Shown here in pieces: positions 33,991 through 34,209 of a stretch of 34,209 bases of DNA (positions within the stretch are counted from its first letter, which is position 1; each line of letters starts with the position of its first letter). A program made the translations under genes and the position numbers. A model generated the notes under the pieces. That model saw only the letters and a list, made by a program, of their open reading frames with translations, was not told the origin of the DNA and searched no databases. Source of the stretch: Byssochlamys sp. IMV 00236 (taxonomy: Eukaryota > Ascomycota > Eurotiomycetes > Eurotiales > Thermoascaceae); assembly GCA_001931875.2 (NCBI GenBank), contig MSJH02000811.1, positions 1-34,209 of the forward strand, written 5' to 3'.

Positions 33991-34209
33991 GTTAAAAAGA
34001 ATAGGTTTAAATAAAGTTTTTAAACTATTTAATTATTTTAAAGAGTTAATAATATTTTAAAAGAAAGAGTATTAACTTATATAATAAATATAAAGTATAT
34101 TTAAATATTTTTTTAATTAAGGTAATAGATTTTTATATAAAGTTTAAGAAATAATTTCTTTAAGCTATTTAATTTTACTAAAATAAAATTATTACTAAAG
34201 ATTTCCTTA
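33991..34209. repeat. Right copy of the terminal direct repeat (Copia 5' LTR?)
   Basis: Matches 22,423-22,641. It lies upstream (in the minus-strand sense) of the gag-like region, as a 5' LTR should. Truncated by the window end. Confidence 0.7.

Larger units (their letters stand above)
22080..34209. repeat. RIP-mutated, extremely AT-rich repeat block
   Basis: GC content drops abruptly near 22,080 and stays very low to the window end. CpA, TpG and CpG are almost absent. The remaining C is nearly always followed by T or C, and the remaining G nearly always preceded by A or G. This is the expected result of C-to-T mutation on both strands in duplicated DNA (RIP). Translated frames still show retrotransposon protein motifs interrupted by stops at former Gln, Trp and Arg codons. 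No functional gene survives. Such blocks are normally heterochromatic. Confidence 0.93.
22423..34209 (-). mobile_element. Ty1/Copia retrotransposon, RIP-mutated, split
   Basis: Reading the minus strand from right to left gives Copia order. A gag-like helical region is only vaguely visible at about 33,750-33,500. The integrase zinc domain follows at about 32,290-32,150, with a degraded C-x-x-C near 32,175. Next comes the integrase core start at 26,130-26,101, where IVINNFLRKI stands for V(I/V)DDFSRK. The reverse transcriptase at about 24,560-24,360 shows SLYSLK (for SLYGLKQA) at 24,519-24,502 and YINNILI (for YVDDILI) at 24,384-24,361. The RNase H part is at 24,283-23,937. Directly repeated ends (22,423-22,641 and 33,991-34,209) are the candidate LTRs; the right one runs off the window. 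Taking out the inserted Gypsy element leaves about 5-6 kb, a normal Copia length. The frame is full of stops, so it is dead. The N gap and a local duplication lie in the 3' part. Confidence 0.8.

Overview
The window looks like a piece of a filamentous ascomycete chromosome, most likely Eurotiales (Aspergillus/Penicillium type). The evidence is intron-containing genes with short GT-AG introns (mostly 56-106 nt), typical fungal orthologues (Cdc24, Dlt1, Apd1-like, an F-box/WD40 protein), and a large, extremely AT-rich retrotransposon block with the signature of repeat-induced point mutation (RIP).

Layout. Positions 1-2,560 are gene-poor and hold the wreck of a kinase-fold gene (1,412-2,074, minus, two frameshifts) and perhaps a second, weaker relic (363-916, minus). 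Next comes an F-box/WD40 substrate receptor on the minus strand (2,563-5,362, one intron). A 1.7-kb intergenic region separates it from the divergently transcribed RhoGEF cdc24 (7,102-10,817, plus, five exons, one intron unusually long at 708 nt). After a 2.8-kb non-coding stretch, three plus-strand genes follow: a PLP-dependent class I/II aminotransferase (13,627-15,400, four exons), dlt1 (15,798-17,069, single exon, two membrane helices) and an Apd1/sucrase-ferredoxin-like [2Fe-2S] protein (17,500-18,735, two exons). Positions 18,736-22,080 hold no gene I can support.

From about 22,080 to the end the sequence is a RIP-mutated block. It can still be read: a Ty1/Copia element on the minus strand (22,423 to beyond the window end) has been split by a Ty3/Gypsy element on the plus strand (about 26,222-32,128, with 234-bp LTRs). 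The Gypsy sits inside the Copia integrase, between the HHCC zinc domain and the catalytic core. A 20-N gap (23,485-23,504) lies where the Copia 3' part is present twice. A short island of normal GC content (22,965-23,132) sits inside the mutated block.

The protein-coding genes are ordinary housekeeping genes (polarity and cell cycle, ubiquitin ligase specificity, metabolism, membrane and redox functions). They do not form an operon-like or cluster-like system. I see no sign of a wholly new biological system; the most informative part is the nested, RIP-mutated retrotransposon block. All exon boundaries were read by eye from splice signals and frame continuity, and all remote homology calls are from motif recognition without database searches.
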